From the NCBI GenBank assembly GCA_034769895.1, contig CM068367.1, forward strand, positions 707,452,885 through 707,516,884: a stretch of DNA of 64,000 nucleotides. The letters run 5' to 3'. The position numbers and the translations under genes were made by a program. The stretch is from Magicicada septendecula (lineage: Eukaryota; Arthropoda; Insecta; Hemiptera; Cicadidae). A model generated the notes under the pieces. That model worked only from the letters and a program-made list of their open reading frames with translations, ran no database searches and was not told where the DNA came from. Of the stretch, positions 9,443 through 23,742 are shown piece after piece. Within the stretch, counting starts at the first letter, position 1. Each line of letters begins with the position of its first letter.

Positions 9443-12400
9443 GTAATTATTAAGCATTCTTCAACTTTATTTATGTATATGGTTTCTCAGAATTAAATGT
9501 TTTGTACTAGTGTGCCTTGTGAACATAAGTGCCACCATATATATGGGTGGGCCCCCCAAAATTTTCGTGCCTCAGTATCTGTCTTTCGTGCCTCCAGTAG
9601 TACTTAATGTGATAGTGTCTGTATAAACAATGGGAAGTATCTTACACACAAGAATATTATACCAATGATTTGTTTTTAACAAAAATGTGTTCTCTAAAAC
9701 AGTGGATTATGCTAACAGCTTTTGTAACTGTACAATTGGACACAAAAACAAACATATTGATCCAAAGGAGCTTACTGGAGACAAGATATAGATAGTATAA
9801 TTGTCAATGTTTTTAAACTATTGATTTGTATGCATATGTCTTTTCATCTGGGTGCTGATATCTGTTAATCTGGGCATAACTTATTCCATGTGTCTTCTTG
9901 ATGATTACTAGGTTTTGAAGTAGGCCTATGTTCATTTTGGAAATTACTATGGTGTTTTAAGTACCCAGTTCAGTAGTGAACAGAAGGATTGCAATTTATA
10001 AATAACGTTTTCGGTGATTGTAAGAAGTATCAGTGTTACCATATAAGTGTATAACTTCCCAACTTCACATTTTTGTGAACAGTAAATTGTATTTTAAGGA
10101 GAAGTAAATCAAAATATTCAATGTTAGGCCTAAGTAGTGCACATTAACACTTTAAAAGCTTATCTAATATTCTGAAACAGTATCAGTTGACATTACAGAC
10201 TTGAAATTTGCAGAATAACTGCTTGTTTGTGTACTGGTTAACTTACTTTGTGAAAAAATTTGTAATGTCACATGATGCAGTATAGTAGTAAATTGTACTA
10301 AAACTGCCTTACAGGACTAACAGAGTATTTTGAGGTATTTTTATGTTACATAAAAAATTACAAGAACTTACATATTGTAAAATTTATGATTTAATAATAC
10401 ACTCTGCTGGTGGGACTTGAGTGAGTGGTAAGCTGTTACAAAAAAAAATATTTAAATCATAGATTCCGTTTACCTTATTGTAAAGATATACCCTACGCGT
10501 CAAAGATTTAAACTGGAGAGAGCATGTCGCTTAAGGACGAAAGGGTGGAAGGAATAAAAGGGTGTACCTGCATTGATGAAGAATAAAAAACTTAGAGATG
10601 TTCCGAGGGGGGAGGATGTAAAAACCTGGTTTCTTAAACGGGTGCTATGAAGCCATTATTATTGTATATGAAGTATTATTGAGCCAGTCCCAGCTCTGAG
10701 CTACTCATCCAGTAGTTGAGCTTGCATTGAAATGGCCTGCACGTGCATGACAGAAACATTAGAAAGTGCAAAGCAAAGGAGTGATTAGGGGCGTGTCAAT
10801 CGATCTAGTACATGTGATTAAAGTTGAAGCAGGTAAATATTTAGCATCCCAAAATACTGAACACCCCATTGACCAGAACCATGGGTGGCCAATCAACTAT
10901 AAGAACAATATATCTTAGGTAAACATACATACAAGACAAGAAAGCAATAAATTGACAAAAACATATATCTCGAGACCCAAAATAAATGTAAAACATGAAC
11001 ACACACAGAAACATACAAAGCTATACCTCCCCAACACTCAAGGCAGATGCTTGTGTACTGGTGCTGTTACATAACATTGTCCCCCTTAAGTGACATGATC
11101 CTGCATAAGTAATTCCCATATAAAGAAACGGAATTGGATATAACAATCCCCCCCCCAAAAAAAAAACAATGGGCAGGACTTGACCTGTACACACACACTG
11201 CACCGAAAACTCCTAGTGGCCTGATACAGGCATAACATCATTGAGTTGGGCCTGAAATCTGACCAACTCAATCTCACTGACAAAAGGTAGAAACCTGTGG
11301 GCAAGTGATGATAGTACACTCTCAGAACAGGACTGAGCCATTTTACAAATAAACCAAATACTCCCACCAAACGAGGCCAGAAGAAAATTTGTGCATAAAA
11401 GACAGTCACTGCAGTCACATGGGACTGATCAGTAGGTTCGACTCAAGATTGTCACTATAATTGCTAGAAAAGATGACAGCCAAGTGGACACATGCATGTG
11501 TGTGTTATTTATGTGTTATTCATGCACACTTGTTACTGTAAAAGTGGTAACAATAGTAAACCTTATCTGTACTGGTGTATCCTAAGAGTTACCATTCTGT
11601 CATGGTAACGTATAAAATATTAAATTTGAACTTTTACCAATAGATGCAGGTGAACATAGGTTTCTTCTGGTCCGGTAAAGATAGAATTATAGACTTTTTT
11701 TAGCCATACACTGGCAGGTTCGTGTGTTTGGTGTATGTCACAATGGCTGATTCAGTCTTTGCTTGTGCAGATACTTAGGTATATCTTTAGTGTATTATGT
11801 AGTTTGTGTTGTTTGCTGTATTTAAATGTCAAACTTAATAATTGACTAATCAGTATATTTAAGTTTGTTAGGTTTTTAGTTCAGAAACATTAGTGATATG
11901 AGTAAAAGATTTTATGATATTTTAAGTAAGTCAGTGAATAATAAAAAATAGCAGCTTTTATTTGATTAAAGGAAAATATAAGAATGTATTCTAGAACATG
12001 TAACAGATGAATACACAACACAAAAATCCAGCAGATTCTTTGTCGACTGGTTCAGTGCAAAATCAATCCTTCTAAACTCTTGGAACAAACATCCTAACAT
12101 ATGACAGAAAGTCAAGAAAGTAACCGTAAGTGATCCTAGAGTCTCAAAAAGACTCTGGGAAACATATAACTAGAGACTGAAATAACTAGTTACATTAACA
12201 CTTTCTAGACTGGGCCCTCCTGGGTGTAGCTAACAACCAGAAACTGCACATTGTTGGCTTATTTATAATTTTTACTGTTAAAAACTGCTCAAAAAACATA
12301 AAAATGTAAGATATAAATCTCTTTTGTAGAGGAGAATTCCTTTTTTAATTTGGTATGTTCACAACACAACTTATCTATAGTTTTTATAGGTTCACTTTTT

Positions 12401-12589
12401 TAGTTTTATGTGTTCATGTTATGCATGTGACATAAATTTTTGAAAAATATGTGCAGGTGGACAACTGAAAATTAAAATAAAATAATAGAGTTAAACTTTC
12501 AAAACCTGTTATCATTAAATGTACAGTATCTTATAATTGGGGACTAGTTAATTGTACCACTTATTATTCAAGACTGTCTTACTAGTATT
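9443..12589. other. MetAP2 intron 1, mostly unassignable
   Basis: AT-rich intronic sequence. No conserved protein or intact element ends are recognised before the transposase scrap at 12590. Confidence 0.5.
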
Positions 12590-12733
12590 GTGTACAAAGA
12601 TGTTTTACAAAACCAGTTGCCAATCCAGTTAGAAGAAATACATCTTCAAAAGAGGCTGCGTATGTTCTTTCCACATCATGGTGCACCACCTCATTATTCA
12701 CATGAAGTTAGACAGCTCATACATCTGATTTAA
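12590..12733 (+). pseudogene. Tc1/mariner-superfamily transposase scrap
   Basis: A 47-codon open stretch reads VYKDVLQNQLPIQLEE, then RLRMFFPHHGAPPHYSHEVR. This matches the region around the second catalytic Asp of DUF4817-type insect transposases (usual form FQQDGAPPHY), here with Asp replaced by His. It ends in TAA at 12731. No terminal repeats were found. Confidence 0.65.
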
Positions 12734-13453
12734 TTTTTTATAATGTTCATTTGTTTTTTATTGACTATACATTCATCAAATTTCTCAGAACTAAATTCTT
12801 TATAAATTGCATTACAAATTTTTATTTATTTATTGGCAATTTGAATAATTAAATTTACATAAAACCTAAAAAGTGTGCTTTCACACCAATTTTTTGAGAT
12901 TTACGAACTGTTTCTATAAAAATACTGAAGATACAATTCTGAAACCCTCTTTTTTTAATTTTTCAGGCTAAAAACCATAGAGAACCATTAAATTTATTTT
13001 TTAAGTTGCAAAAATTTCAGTAGGGCTTAATTGTAGCCTTGGAGCAGAAATCAAGATGACATTTTTTGAAGCCATAAATCAAAAATGAAGAATTTTTGGA
13101 TTTATGATTATATAAAATTTCTTCTCTATTTCAGCCTGTAGAATGCATTCCTGAAGTATATCCCATTCCTCATGGGACATTCTGTATACAGTTACAATCT
13201 CTCCAGTATTGAGTTTACCACTTAACCAAATATACTAAAACTCATTTCCTTAGAGCAGACATAATATTGATTGCATTATATCTGAGCATATTTGGGATTA
13301 ATTACTAAAAAAAACACAACACAAGGAGTTATGAGAGGTATTTAAATAGGTTGTAATAGCCTTAGATTACTGTCAACATCTTTAAAATTCAAGTTTTATT
13401 GGAGAGAATTGATTGCATGATTTTTTTTTATTAATCGCAGATTATTTAATTAG
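12734..13453. other. Rest of MetAP2 intron 1
   Basis: AT-rich, no recognisable feature. Confidence 0.5.
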
Positions 13454-13590
13454 GTGTCTATCCTGTTGGAGAAGAAATGGATTATTGCACTGCGAAAGAC
13501 CGTGTCACAAATGAAGAAAAACGTGCTTTAGATCGTTTACATAATGATATTTATAATGAAGCTCGTCAAGCAGCAGAAGCACATAGGCAG
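13454..13590 (+). CDS. Metap2: MetAP2 exon, linker to catalytic domain
   Basis: Acceptor attag and donor CAG|GTCAGC bound 137 nt encoding [10 protein letters not shown], then [17 protein letters not shown] and AAEAHRQ. This matches the helix that precedes the catalytic domain in MetAP2. Enters in phase 1 and leaves in phase 0. Confidence 0.95.
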
Positions 13591-14430
13591 GTCAGCATTA
13601 TGTGCCATTAGTATATTATTATGTTATAACACCAAAACAGTTTTTTCCAGTGCATTGTTATAGCTCTAATGTTGTGTACTAGTGAAACAAACTGTGTTTT
13701 ATTATGTGTTTTTACAAGTATCGTATTCTGTACTTCCTATTATGTTCTTATTTTACCTCTTCTGTTTTAACTGAAACATAAACACTTCTAAAATATACGC
13801 ATTAAAAAAACTCAATTGTTTAACAATTGACATAACAAAATATGTCAATGTTTATGTATTTATTTATTTTTTTGGAGGGGGGAAATAAAATAAAAAATAT
13901 AATTGACTAAAATACCGTATAATCAATGTAATATTCTGTGTTTTAGTCAGGAAAATGTTTTTGTGAGTAATCGTGGATAACATCAGATGGATAATTTGTG
14001 AGGTTGGTTGGTGATATCACCTATCATTTTTGTTTCATAATTTATTTGTAATACACGTATGAACACACAACTCATAATAATGACTAAAGCATACTCAAGT
14101 CTGTATTCACTAATTTACCTTATTGAATGGCTGTGTCAATTAAAGCAGTAAAATTAGCAAAGTGTAATATTTGTTATTGTGCATTTGTTAATGTAACTTT
14201 CATTTTTATTTTTTTAATGGACAGATGTTTTGGTAAATTATTTGAGAAAATGTTTGTTATGTAATAAAAATTTTTAATATTCAATGTTACCCAACATAAG
14301 TTGTGATGTAACTATATGTGGAAAAACATATTTAGTATGTTGTTCAGTTAAAACAGCGAAGTATATTTTTTACAGTGAGTTTTTAAGGCTCCTAGGTTGG
14401 TATGGGTAGAACCAATTCACCTTGATTGTA

Positions 14431-15614
14431 CAAGAGTCGATCAAATATAAACAAGACTTTTTGAGAAAAGTTTTGTTCAATTAATATGTGTGAAAATAAA
14501 TACAACACTATTTTTTACATAGTTTCCTCTACTATATACACATTTTTTCCATCGAACTGGCAGTTTTTAAATCCCTGTGTCTTACAAATTTGTTGGACCT
14601 GTTCATTGCTCATGAGTTCTTGAACCTCCTTATTGTTGGAAAAATTTTCCCATGTAAGTCTTTTTTGAGGGATCCAAACAAATAAAAATCACATGGTGAC
14701 AAATCTGGAATATGTGGGAATAATCCAAAGCTGTGTAGTAAAGATCTTCCAATTTTACTTGCATAGCAGCAGCAGTGTGGGGCTGGGTGTTATTGTGAAG
14801 AAGCAAGATGCTGTGGATCAAAATCTTGCCTCTTTCAGTCTCCAACCTTGCCAAGGAATTCAGAGTAGTACTCAGCATACATTGTTCAAGTGAAAAAATG
14901 ACGTACATAACACCTTTAGCATCCTAAAAGACAGACATGAGAACCGTGGGAATAGGAGTATAGCGGTGTGTATCCATGACTCATCACATGTGAGAATGCG
15001 CAACAAAAATGAGTCTCCCTCTACTGGAAATTCGAAAGCCTCTTCAGAACTTTCACCTCTTACAGGCTTGTGATTTGCATTCAGAATGTTTGGCACCCAT
15101 CTTGCAGAGATTTTATGTACCTTTTGACTCTTTTTTAATGATTGTTTGCACACTTCCATAACACTGAAGTTACTGCACTAATTTAACGAGCAGTTATTTG
15201 TTGATGGTTATGAATAAGGTCTTAAACGTGCAAAATGTTCTGGATGCTGCTCCTGGGATGATATGCATGAGTAAGGTTAGAAACTTCTTTCTTTTACAAA
15301 AAAACATACCATTTGTGCACTGGAGTCTTCAAAATGGTATCATTACCAAATTGTATACACAATCTGCACAAAATTTCATCTTTTTTAACACCTTCACATT
15401 CTAAAAATTATAATCAGATGTGCAATGGAGATAAGCACTTCCTGTTCACTCATCGTGACAATAGTTAAATGAATGCACAACAGTCGTGACCTCAAAAACA
15501 AGCACACATAGTGTTGCGTACTTTTAGGGACTCCTACCTCACTCATTTTTAGCAAAATTAAATTAAAGTATTTGTGCCAATTTCAAAAGTACGTTTATAT
15601 TTGATCAACCCTCA
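14431..15614 (-). mobile_element. Decayed mariner element in MetAP2 intron 2
   Basis: The terminal inverted repeats share GATCAAATATAAAC, beginning at 14441 on the left and ending at 15603 on the right, and both ends abut TA dinucleotides (14429-14430 and 15615-15616). The roughly 1.18-kb length is near that of a full mariner. The transposase lies on the - strand and is heavily mutated. The terminus starts CAAGAGTCGATC on one side and TGAGGGTTGATC on the other, so the ends have diverged. Confidence 0.85.
14630..15159 (-). pseudogene. Mariner transposase relic
   Basis: Two overlapping frames (15159-14872 and 14908-14630) together show SARWVPNIL (the WVPHEL-like motif), RILTCDESWIH with the first catalytic Asp, LLHNNTQPHTA where the second Asp is replaced by Asn, and LDPSKKTY near the end. 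The third Asp motif (APCDF-like) has become CHHVIF. With at least two catalytic residues lost plus frameshifts, it is inactive. Confidence 0.8.
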
Positions 15615-15703
15615 TAGTTATGAGATACTAATTATGTGGGTTGTGAGAACTGATTTTCATAATTGAGTGAAATTAATCTAACAACAGTTTTTGAATGGTT
15701 TAG

Positions 15704-15967
<264 letters not shown>

Positions 15968-16079
15968 TAGTTTTATAATCTAAAAATGTAGAGAGGTTTT
16001 TACATTGATTTAAGGTAATATATGTAGTCAAGATTTAAGGTAAATGACTGCAGGGTTTTCGTATTATACATTAGTGTGA

Positions 16080-16223
<144 letters not shown>

Positions 16224-16696
16224 TAAACATGCTGTACAGTATACAGTACTGCTATACTGTCTCATTTAACAATTTTATGTTTTCCATATTCAAACATTTA
16301 TATCATTAGCATCCTTCTGAAATAGAAAGAGCCTTTTAGAAAAGTTTATACAGTAGTTACATTGTAGCCTAACGGAGACATTGATGGTGCGGAATGACAT
16401 TAGCTGAAAAGATAGTTCAGTTCTTTGTAAATATGATTAAATAAGAAACGTATTACTTGAATTGATAAAATTGTTCATATAGGAGCTGCTTTTTTAATTC
16501 TGTATATCCTAATATAGTCATTGATATCTTGAAAACAAGTGGACAGAAAATACTGTATGTGCAAATAAAACTTCAGCAACACTTAACAGTATGTAAATTG
16601 TATGTGGAGACAGTAGTTAGTTAAAGGTTACTATATGTAGTTAAAGGTGGCTATATGTATGGCCAGAATTTTATATAGAAAACGTGAGGCAGTATA

Positions 16697-17790
16697 CGAG
16701 GTTTGATCAAAAAGTTCATGCAGTTTTTGTTTATTTGAAAAATGCTGTCTATTCATCTATATTGACATTGTCCCCTTCAGAGTAATCTCCATCAGATATA
16801 GCACACTTATGACAATGCTTTTACCAGTCTTCAAAACATTTATGGAATGCACTTTCCTGGTGTAGACTTGACTCGATCAGCGATTTTTGTTTTATTTCTT
16901 TAACAGTCACAAAACGCCCTTTAATGGGGTTTTTAATTCTGGGAAAGAGGAAAAAGTCACAGGGGGCCATATCTGGTGAGTACGGTGGTTGCGGTATCAT
17001 TATGGTCTTATTTTTTACCAAAAATTCTTGCACAAGCAGTGATGTGTGAGCTGGTGTGTTATCGTGGTGCAATTTCCATAAATTGTGTGTCCATATATCT
17101 GTTTTGTTGTCTACAGATAGCTTCACGCAAGTAACATAAAATGCCCAAATAGTACTCTTTATTGAGTTTAGCACCTAGCGGTAAACATTCATGGAACACA
17201 AAACCACGATAATAGAAGAAAACGGTTAGAAGAACTTTAACGTGTGACCGAACTTGAAATGTTTTTTCGGTCTTGGTTACTTGGGAGCATCCATTGCGAT
17301 GACTGGGTCGATGTCATAGCCGTGTACCCATTCTTTGTCACCTGTTATAATGCATTGGAGCAATGTCGAGTCATTAGCAACTTCATTTATCATTTGTCAA
17401 AGATTTCTTTACGATGCAGTTTTTGCTAAGAATTCAACAATTTTGGAAAAACTTCACTGCCACTCGTCTCATGCCCAAAATGTTTGAGAAAATAGCTTCA
17501 CATGATCCATATCCATATGAAAACAAAAACCAACTTCTTCAGAAACTTCCCTAATAGTGATTCAATGATTAGCAATGATTTTTCCCTTAACTTCTTCCCT
17601 TTTTTCATTGGTCATTGATGTGTTTGCCTTGCAACTTTTAAGATCATCTTCAACTGATTCACAACCGTCTTGGAAGCGTTTGTACAATATACAAACTGCT
17701 TGTTCATGCATACGACACTCACCAAAAGCATTCTGCATCATTTTCATCATGCTAGAGCACTTTACTCACTTTTTACACAAAATTTAATGC
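16697..17790 (-). mobile_element. Decayed mariner element in MetAP2 intron 4
   Basis: The left end reads CGAGGTTTGATCAAAAAGTTC just after TA at 16695-16696, a typical mariner terminus. A - strand transposase follows. The matching right terminus was not found between 17790 and 17990, so the upper boundary is approximate. Confidence 0.75.
16821..17750 (-). pseudogene. Mariner (DD34D) transposase relic
   Basis: The N-terminal helix-turn-helix part is at 17750-17562 (NAFGECRMHEQAVCILYKRF). The first catalytic Asp lies near 17310 in ITGDKEWVHGYD. The C-terminal part (17174-16821) carries LHHDNTPAHTS and QPPYSPDMAPCDFFLFP, whose Asp residues have 34 residues between them (DD34D). Frameshifts and stops separate the three segments. 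Confidence 0.85.
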
Positions 17791-18465
17791 ATGTTATCAA
17801 ATTTAATGATAATGATTAACATGTTTTTCGTGTTAATGAAAAGTTCAAATTGTCAAAAAATTAAAATTAGCCACATTCAGTTATCCAAGTTTCATTGTAT
17901 AAAGTATGTTGTTCAGTATAATTGTTTGTATGAACTGAATCCATCCAATAACAAAAGTAAAAGGAAACAATGAAACTCCTTGTCAGTTCCAAATAGACAC
18001 CTTAAAGATAGGTGTTTTCTTAGAAGCTTTATTTTGTATAACCAATCCACTTAGTGGCATGTGTTTTTGAGTTTGGTCTTCAGTCCAAAAGTTTAAAATA
18101 ACTCAATTTTTTTCTTTGTACATACAATGGTATAATGTTACTTTGTTAATGATAATATCTAAAATGGTACAATCTAAAATTAACATCTAATTGCCAGTCA
18201 TCGAAATTCTTATTTGTACCTTGTATTAGTACACGCTGATGCAGATTTGTAATTTCATTATATTTCATTTAGTATGTTCATTGTTGTCTAGATTATTTCT
18301 GTTCTTAGTTCAATCCTGATGTAAATAAATCCACGTGGGAAATCTGAAACACTATTGGTAAAGGGGATTGACACAGTAATGTGTTACGTGCATGTGCAAA
18401 ATATTTGTATAGTCATGTGAGAATTATCTTACCACTTAAATCTGGGCACATTGTTTTAAGACTTC
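17791..18465. other. MetAP2 intron 4, unassignable stretch
   Basis: AT-rich, no convincing coding or repeat feature. Confidence 0.5.
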
Positions 18466-18777
18466 CTCCTATCACAGTATTCTGAATTCTGTTGAATTGA
18501 TATGGAGCCAGTTGAAAGGATATGTTGCTCATCATAACACAACATATAAGCTACCTGATACAAAAGAATTGATGGAAAAGGTGGTAAATGAACAACGGCA
18601 GACAAGTGGTTTCATTGTATCCAGCATATAATCAAGGAATAAGATAAGCTATGGCAACTGGCCCACATTAACAATATTGTGGACAATCTTATCAATAATA
18701 ACGCTGACTCAAGTGATGATACAATTTTCGACACAGATATGGAAGGCATTGAATTACTCTCTGACAGCAACTTATAG
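18466..18777 (+). pseudogene. C-terminal scrap of a DDE-superfamily transposase
   Basis: It reads NSVELIWSQLKGYVAHHNTT and KLPDTKELMEKVVN, then in the next frame HIIKE, KLWQLAHINNIVDNLI and an acidic tail DSSDDTIFDTDMEGIELL ending in TAG at 18775. The N-x-(I/V)-E-L-I-W motif and the acidic tail are typical of a transposase common in insect genomes. One frameshift and at least one stop break it. Confidence 0.6.
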
Positions 18778-19115
18778 TTCACAGTACACTGGTAATTATC
18801 ACAACTTCTACTTTCATTTTAAATAAACTTTACTTTTTTGTTTTGTTGCTGTTTTTAAATGGTTAATAAAAAAAGCCGTTAACTGGTGTTATAAAATATT
18901 TCACTGTCGGTATCACACTGTCACACAAATTTTACATTGGTCATGACAAATTATTACAATTTATATTTGTTTATACAGTATCAATATTGTATGTACCCTG
19001 TCTATACTCATCCTGTCAGAGTGAGATGGCTCTAATTCAAGCAGCAAATAGCATTTCAGTTGTGCCATGCCTGTTTGTTCACATCAGGATTAAACTAAGG
19101 AAGGAAATAGTATAA
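18778..19115. other. MetAP2 intron 4, unassignable stretch
   Basis: Nothing recognisable. Confidence 0.5.
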
Positions 19116-19620
19116 ATGTCTAAACAAAAGAGTTTGAGATTAAATGAAAAATTAAAGATCATCATGGAATTTGAATTTAGAGTAAAGACATTACTGTCTA
19201 AATTAGAATACGTGCAGATTCATTGTCACCAATTCTAAATTCAAAAGATAGTTAAAAAAGTAAACACATGACAAGTTGCGTATATATGACATTGATGAAA
19301 CCTGTAGGCCTATTGAAATGGTTCGTATTTGCAACAAGTAATTCTTGTGTCTTTCTCAGCTCAGTTACTAAGCATATAGACATCAAGAATTTACAGAAAT
19401 GTATAACAGTGAGAGAATTTGAAGCAACCATTAGGTGGTTAGATAAGATGAAATTCACAGCCCAATATCTGTCAAAAAGTAATCTGCAGTGAAAGTGCCA
19501 ATGCAAATTGTGACTGTCCATTTTGAAAAACAAAACTTGTTGCCTAAATTGCTTTCTGAGTATGAACAATGAAAAGGATATTTCATTGTTGATGAAATAT
19601 TTTATAAATATTTTTTGTTG
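19116..19620 (+). pseudogene. Tigger/pogo transposase N-terminal relic
   Basis: From an ATG at 19116 it reads KQKSLRLNEKLKIIMEFE, then after a frameshift RIRADSLSPILNSKDS: the CENP-B/psq helix-turn-helix. The 19268-19492 frame gives LLKWFVFATSNSC and FEATIRWLDKMK, the second CENP-B DNA-binding helix-turn-helix. NLLPKLLSEYE and FIVDE near 19600 are the start of the DDE domain. Later pieces (a PLNQG-like motif near 19805) suggest the relic once extended further. Heavily decayed. Confidence 0.7.
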
Positions 19621-20987
<1,367 letters not shown>

Positions 20988-21016
20988 TAAATAGAATTTC
21001 ATTTATTTGACAATAT

Positions 21017-21567
21017 TGTTACGACGGTCCTACTTGATCGTCGTAGGTACAGTGGAAAACAAAATAAGTACAAGACGCCAATTAAGTCACTAATCACCAG
21101 CTTTAATTTTCACAGTTAAACAGTTCGTAATTAACAACACAGTCTCTTACAACAAATCAAATAAAAATTGTTCACACGCAATAAAATCTCCACTGATATT
21201 AAAACACAGTTATATTACAATATACCGCCTGATTATAAATCACAACACTTCACTATTAACCACTTGAACGCACAGAATAATATCGCTTGTATAACTCTCG
21301 AACTGCACTGTCAACATATCGCACTAATACTGACTAGAGCGTCCCTGAGTAATTGTATTTATAGCCACCGAAAATCTAGACGATTCCTAATTGCATATTA
21401 GCGGCCGTATGAACTACGTAATTAACTGCGGCCTTGACACAGTCCGCATGGCTGGCGGCATCGAGAAGGCTCTCGGAAATGCGTCTACAAGCACGTACGC
21501 CACACGCTTACATTCTGGATCTCTGGAATGCTCGATAAACACGTATATTGTTCTGTGACGTCGTAAC
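21017..21567 (-). repeat. 3' LTR of the gag-pro element
   Basis: 551 bp. It matches the right LTR over both ends and contains about 170-200 bp in the middle that the right LTR lacks. The unique middle has a TATA-like TATAAATAC on the - strand (about 21356-21364), so the full promoter is present here and deleted in the other LTR. Confidence 0.85.
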
Positions 21568-21741
21568 GCTGCCTCCTCCTTAAGCCTGTTCGTCCCGAAC
21601 TGGCAAACTGTCTCTGAAGTAATACTCGACCAGGCAGTCTAGGTGGACGTCCTTGCCAAAGATAATTCTCCAGTTCTTTAAATTCAGTCTCATGTGATCC
21701 GAACATCACGTTCCCAGGAATGCGAGTCTTCCACTCAACCA

Positions 21742-22458
21742 CTAGTTTCGCTGGAATTGCTCCCGTGTGTCATGTACTGATGACCTAACCACCACTGGCT
21801 GATCCAAGTTTGTTTGGTTCTCATCATCAACCTCTTTTGTAACCTCATCTTCAGCCGCTTTTCCCTTGGGCGCTTCTATCAGCTCAGGAACAAGCAAGAG
21901 TTTTGTCTCGACACCCATAGTTGGCTTTCCAACCACTTCTTTTGTCGTTACACTTATTTGCATTTCCTCTGCTAGTTCTTCCTTCATTTCCGCTTGCAAT
22001 AGGGAGGGTTCCTCTTGACCAGACCTGTTGACTTTTTCTTCGACTAATGCCACTCGCTTAATCGAATGGTTGGTAGACCCTGTCATTTCAGCCATGCAAA
22101 GCTTTATCTTCTCTTGGCCAACCTTCAGGACATTCTCTCTTAAGTCCACAATGAATCCGTAGGCATTCATAATGTCCGTGCCAAGAATCACTTCATCGAC
22201 AATGTCTGCAACGAGCATTTGGTGGCTAAACTCGAGAAGACCCAGGCGTACACATACGTCTCCGTCTCCCTTTCCTAGCACCTTGACGGGGCTTCCAGTC
22301 ACAGTCTGTATTGTACAAGAGCTAATTAGAGGCTGGCGGTTGCTGACTAAATCAGGGCACACAATGGACACTGTTGTGCCCGTGTCAACTGTGAATGGTG
22401 TTGGTTTACCTTCCGCAAATCCATTAACGATCAAGTTTCCACTGGTCTTATGTAGCAT
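21742..22458 (-). CDS. Retropepsin-like aspartic protease (pro) of LTR element
   Basis: A 238-codon ORF. The active-site motif is FTVDTGTTVSIV (residues about 22-33). The flap/hydrophobic region runs through VKVLGKGDGDV, and ILGTDIMNAYGFIVDL is the conserved ILG-D motif of LTR-element proteases. The C-terminal half is Glu/Lys-rich and matches nothing I recognise. The frame runs in phase with the upstream gag, separated by one UAA codon at 22474-22476. It would process Gag in virus-like particles. Confidence 0.85.
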   Translation of the reverse strand: MLHKTSGNLIVNGFAEGKPTPFTVDTGTTVSIVCPDLVSNRQPLISSCTIQTVTGSPVKVLGKGDGDVCVRLGLLEFSHQMLVADIVDEVILGTDIMNAYGFIVDLRENVLKVGQEKIKLCMAEMTGSTNHSIKRVALVEEKVNRSGQEEPSLLQAEMKEELAEEMQISVTTKEVVGKPTMGVETKLLLVPELIEAPKGKAAEDEVTKEVDDENQTNLDQPVVVRSSVHDTREQFQRN

Positions 22459-22473
22459 GGAAACTGTGTGCTG

Positions 22474-23663
22474 TTATGGGGCTTTATTTCTCCAATTGGT
22501 GCGATCACTCTCTTCTCTCGGTATCTTCTTCTCCCAACAGTCTACCTGTAGATGACCACGTTTTCCATAGTTGTAACATTTCGGTCTTCTGTCTTTTTCA
22601 AATCGTTGCGACTCTCTTGAACTTTTGAATTGTTTGTCTGACAACATTGTTTTTCTGCACTCATCGCAACGGTAATGTGATACAGGGATCTTCTGACTGT
22701 AATGTGATGGCACAAACCCATTAATGTAGCGGGACGCTGACTTGGCAGCTTCAAACTCTAGGGCGTGAACAAGACCTTCTGAGCTATTTCGGTGTCTTGC
22801 CATTCGTAACACTTGCTGGAGTTCACAATCTCCGATGCCATCAATAAATGTCTGCACCGCAAACCTTATTCGAAAATCTTCTGGTGGTTCCAGATAGGCC
22901 AATCTAATCAATCCGTCGATACTTGCTTCAAACTCTTGAAGACTCTCCCCGGAACGTTGTCTCTTGTTCTCAACTGAGCGTAGTACACCTCTCGCAAATT
23001 TTTATCACCGTAGCGTAATTCTAGAACTTTTATCAACTCGGCATAGATGTTCTGGCTGTCAGGTGGCACTTTCTGTAGTAGTTCTGCCGTGGCTCCTTTT
23101 AATGAGAGAACAAGTGAAATTGCCTTGTCTTTCTCCATCCAATTATTTGCACATGCAACAGCTGTGAATTGGCGTAAATACGTACTGGAAGTCGCCCAGT
23201 GCGTGCTTCCATCAAAGGTTGGGGCCTTGACATGAACTGTTCCAACCGCAGGCGAGGTGACCTTCTCTGTTGACTTATATTCTGTGTTCTTCTCTGTCTT
23301 TATCATTGGTACAGTCTGTTCACAAAGTTGTTTTGGTCATAACTTCAGGCACTGCTCAACTTCATTTTTAATCTGCTCTTTTATATTTGTAATCGAGTCT
23401 TCTATTTTTGTTGACATAACTTTTTCCATACTCGTGACTGACTTTTCTACTTCAGCTATTTTATTAGACATCGATTCTTCAATACTCGAGACAGATTTGT
23501 CTACTTCAGCTATTTTTAATGTCATTGATTCTTGTACCTCTGATATTTTAGTAACTTGTTTCTTAAGCTCACCTCGTAGGAGACCCAATTCTGCGGTACT
23601 GTGTTCTTGCAACTGTTTCTGCATAGCTTCAAAGAGAGCTTCTATCATGTGACTGGGATCCAT
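22474..23663 (-). pseudogene. Gag of the gag-pro LTR element
   Basis: It starts with MDPSHMIEALFEAMQKQLQE at 23663, followed by a long coiled coil with repeated KIAEVxKSV units. After a frameshift near 23330 comes a capsid-like block (VKAPTFDGSTHW, LKGATAELLQKVPPD, YAELIKVLELRYGD). A second shift near 22985 leads to SLQEFEASIDGLIRLAYLEP. The nucleocapsid end has the CCHC knuckle CYNYGKRGHLQVDC. Two frameshifts make it non-functional as it stands. Confidence 0.85.
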
Positions 23664-23725
23664 GTTTCCGATTAATCACGAATTACACTCGTCTTGTACA
23701 AAGTGTCCACTGTTAACCGTTCTAT

Positions 23726-23741
23726 CCCAGTTCTGACACCA
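23726..23741 (-). other. Primer binding site, tRNA-Leu type
   Basis: One nucleotide inside the 5' LTR (right LTR, - strand) the sequence is TGGTGTCAGAACTGGG. This is complementary, with about one mismatch, to the 3' end of animal tRNA-Leu (...CTGACACCA). The assignment rests on general knowledge of tRNA ends. Confidence 0.65.
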
Positions 23742-23742
23742 C

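Noticed and set aside
22172..22555. + strand ORFs within the gag-pro element (also 23257-23652)
   Set aside because: Antisense shadows of protease and the gag coiled coil.
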